Assembly: GCA_934271195.1 (NCBI GenBank) | Contig: CAKQRB010000028.1 | Span: 1-5,221, forward strand | Length of the DNA stretch: 5,221 bases | Direction of reading: 5' to 3' | Origin: an uncultured Alphaproteobacteria bacterium | Lineage (GTDB): Bacteria; Pseudomonadota; Alphaproteobacteria; RF32; CAG-239 | Shown here: piece by piece, positions 3,938 to 5,221 of the stretch | Numbering within the stretch: position 1 is the stretch's first letter | Layout: each line of letters opens with the position of its first letter | The notes under the pieces: model-generated | Seen by the model: the letters and a program-made list of their open reading frames with translations, nothing else | Told to the model about the DNA's origin: nothing | The model's database searches: none | Translations under genes and position numbers: made by a program

Positions 3938-5198
3938 ATTTTATTACGGCGGCCGTGCGGGCGGAAAATCTTATGCCTTTGCCGACAGCCTGTTATTTTT
4001 GGGACGGCAGAAAAAGTTGCTGATCGCCTGCCTGAGGGAAATTCAGGATTCGATTAAAGATTCGGTTCACAAGCTCCTTTGTGACCGGATTTCTTTTTAT
4101 TCGCTCGGAGATTATAAAATATATGAAACACGCATAGAAAACACCATAACCGGTACAAAATTTATCTTCAAAGGCCTGCGGGATCAGGACAGCCAGAAGA
4201 TAAAATCTTTGGAAGGCGTGGATATTGCCTGGATTGAGGAAGCGCAAACCATCAGCAAAAAAAGCTGGGAAATTTTGGAACCGACAATTCGCAAGGACGG
4301 TTCGGAAATCTGGATATCTATGAACCGTGAAGAAGAGAATGATCCGTTGTGGACGGCAGTTGCAGCCAATCCTGATGACAGAACGCTGGTACGTTGCGTG
4401 AATTATTATGACAATCCTTTTTGTCCGCAGGAAATTAAATTTCAGGCCGAAAAATGCCGTCGTTTGTCACCGGATGATTATGCTCATATCTGGCTCGGCG
4501 CGCCCGTAGTGCAAAGCAACACCAAACTTATTTCGGGAACGGATGTCCGGCAGGCTTTTGAACAGAAAATGAACGGAAGTACGTCTCCTCTGATTATTGG
4601 TTTGGATATAGCCAGATTCGGAGACGATGCCACCTCCTTTTGTTTTCGCAAAGGACGATGGTGTTACCGTTTTGAAAGCTATTACAAACAGGATAATGTC
4701 GGGGTTGCCAATCTGGCTACGCATTTTATTAAGGAATACCGCCCGCGCCGGATTTTTATGGATATCGGCGGGCAGGGTGCTGGCGTGTATGACATTCTGA
4801 AAGACCGCGGGTTCGGAGAAATTATCCGCGGTGTTTATTTTGGCGAAAAAGCCATTAACGAGGAGCGTTACTTTAACCGCCGCGCCGAGATGTGGGATGG
4901 TATAAGCCAGTGGCTGCGGTCTCAGCCGCCGGTACAGCTTCCTGCTGATGAAGAATTGTTCAATGATTTAACTTCGGTCAATAAAAAATATGACCGCAAA
5001 GGGAGATTGCAAATGGAAGAAAAAGATGAAGTTAAAAAACGTTTGGGCCGTTCGCCGGATAAAGGCGATGCGCTTGCCTTAACCTTTGCCGAACCGGTTT
5101 ATGACTGCGGTGAGCCGAAATTATACGGCAACGGCAAGGTTCCGATAGAAGAGATGTTCGCTCTTGCCGGCAGCAAAAACAATAATGCTGGTTGGTAA
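3849..5198 (+). CDS. phage terminase large subunit (PBSX/XtmB-like family)
   Basis: This is the ATPase-nuclease motor that cuts concatemeric phage DNA and pumps it into the procapsid; 449 aa, near full length for the family. The N-terminal ATPase has Walker A GGRAGGKS (34-41), Walker B VDIAWIEEA (124-132) with the catalytic Glu pair, and a motif III-like ISMNRE (156-161). The C-terminal RNase H-like nuclease has acidic residues at D253 (GLDIARFGDD), D305 (FMDIGGQG) and D404/D407 (SPDKGDALALTF). All core motifs are intact. ATG 3849 is chosen because AGAGGA (3838-3843) lies 5 bases upstream. Met15 (3891) and Met23 (3915) are alternatives that would shorten the overlap with the small subunit but have no comparable ribosome site. 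The overlap of 89 bases ends just before Walker A. A portal gene would be expected next, beyond the window. Confidence 0.95.
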   Translation: MRKTSVKTKTRCAEMSRVFAPLMTEKKRIKFYYGGRAGGKSYAFADSLLFLGRQKKLLIACLREIQDSIKDSVHKLLCDRISFYSLGDYKIYETRIENTITGTKFIFKGLRDQDSQKIKSLEGVDIAWIEEAQTISKKSWEILEPTIRKDGSEIWISMNREEENDPLWTAVAANPDDRTLVRCVNYYDNPFCPQEIKFQAEKCRRLSPDDYAHIWLGAPVVQSNTKLISGTDVRQAFEQKMNGSTSPLIIGLDIARFGDDATSFCFRKGRWCYRFESYYKQDNVGVANLATHFIKEYRPRRIFMDIGGQGAGVYDILKDRGFGEIIRGVYFGEKAINEERYFNRRAEMWDGISQWLRSQPPVQLPADEELFNDLTSVNKKYDRKGRLQMEEKDEVKKRLGRSPDKGDALALTFAEPVYDCGEPKLYGNGKVPIEEMFALAGSKNNNAGW

Positions 5199-5221
5199 GT
5201 TTTTGTCCCGCCTTTGGTCAG

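Overview
The window carries a tRNA-Leu followed by what looks like the early control region and the start of the packaging module of an integrated temperate phage (or a decayed remnant). The host is most likely an uncultured, moderately AT-rich alphaproteobacterium. Three things suggest this: the DUF6456-like helical protein, a family I know mainly from Alphaproteobacteria; the recurrent NDN tripeptides in the small phage proteins; and the 'HLERSEGS'-type intergenic repeat. All are weak taxonomic markers, so the assignment is inference.

Layout: (1) 9-94, tRNA-Leu(CAA) with encoded CCA, then a strong intrinsic terminator. (2) 95-759, a 665-base stretch without a gene. It holds a pyrimidine-rich segment, a dispersed inverted repeat with a truncated extra arm, and about 300 bases of extreme purine bias with 24-base periodicity. 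(3) 760-1425, a promoter and a compact rightward operon of overlapping small genes (82 aa, a roughly 50-codon gene interrupted by an in-frame TAA, and 80 aa). (4) 1454-2089, a leftward CI/LexA-type repressor convergent with that operon. (5) 2090-2220, a divergent promoter/operator region built on ATTCAATA half-sites. (6) 2221-2841, a rightward DUF6456-like gene in the 'cro' position. (7) 2842-3119, a 278-base gap rich in inverted and direct repeats. (8) 3120-3428, a 102-aa gene of unknown function. (9) 3429-3631, a promoter followed by two intrinsic-terminator-like hairpins. (10) 3632-5198, overlapping terminase small-subunit-like and large-subunit genes. The window ends just downstream, where a portal gene would be expected.

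Working model: the repressor binds palindromes overlapping the rightward promoter and shuts off the lytic genes. A matching 9-mer near the start of the 760-1425 operon suggests that operon may be in the same regulon. DNA damage would inactivate the repressor through its Ser/Lys autoprotease domain. The DUF6456-like protein and the 102-aa protein would then be made. The promoter-hairpin arrangement in front of terminase resembles the lambda pR'-tR' late switch, so one of these two proteins may be the late-gene activator or antiterminator. No integrase, att duplication or structural gene beyond terminase is visible, so integration at the tRNA-Leu is only a possibility.
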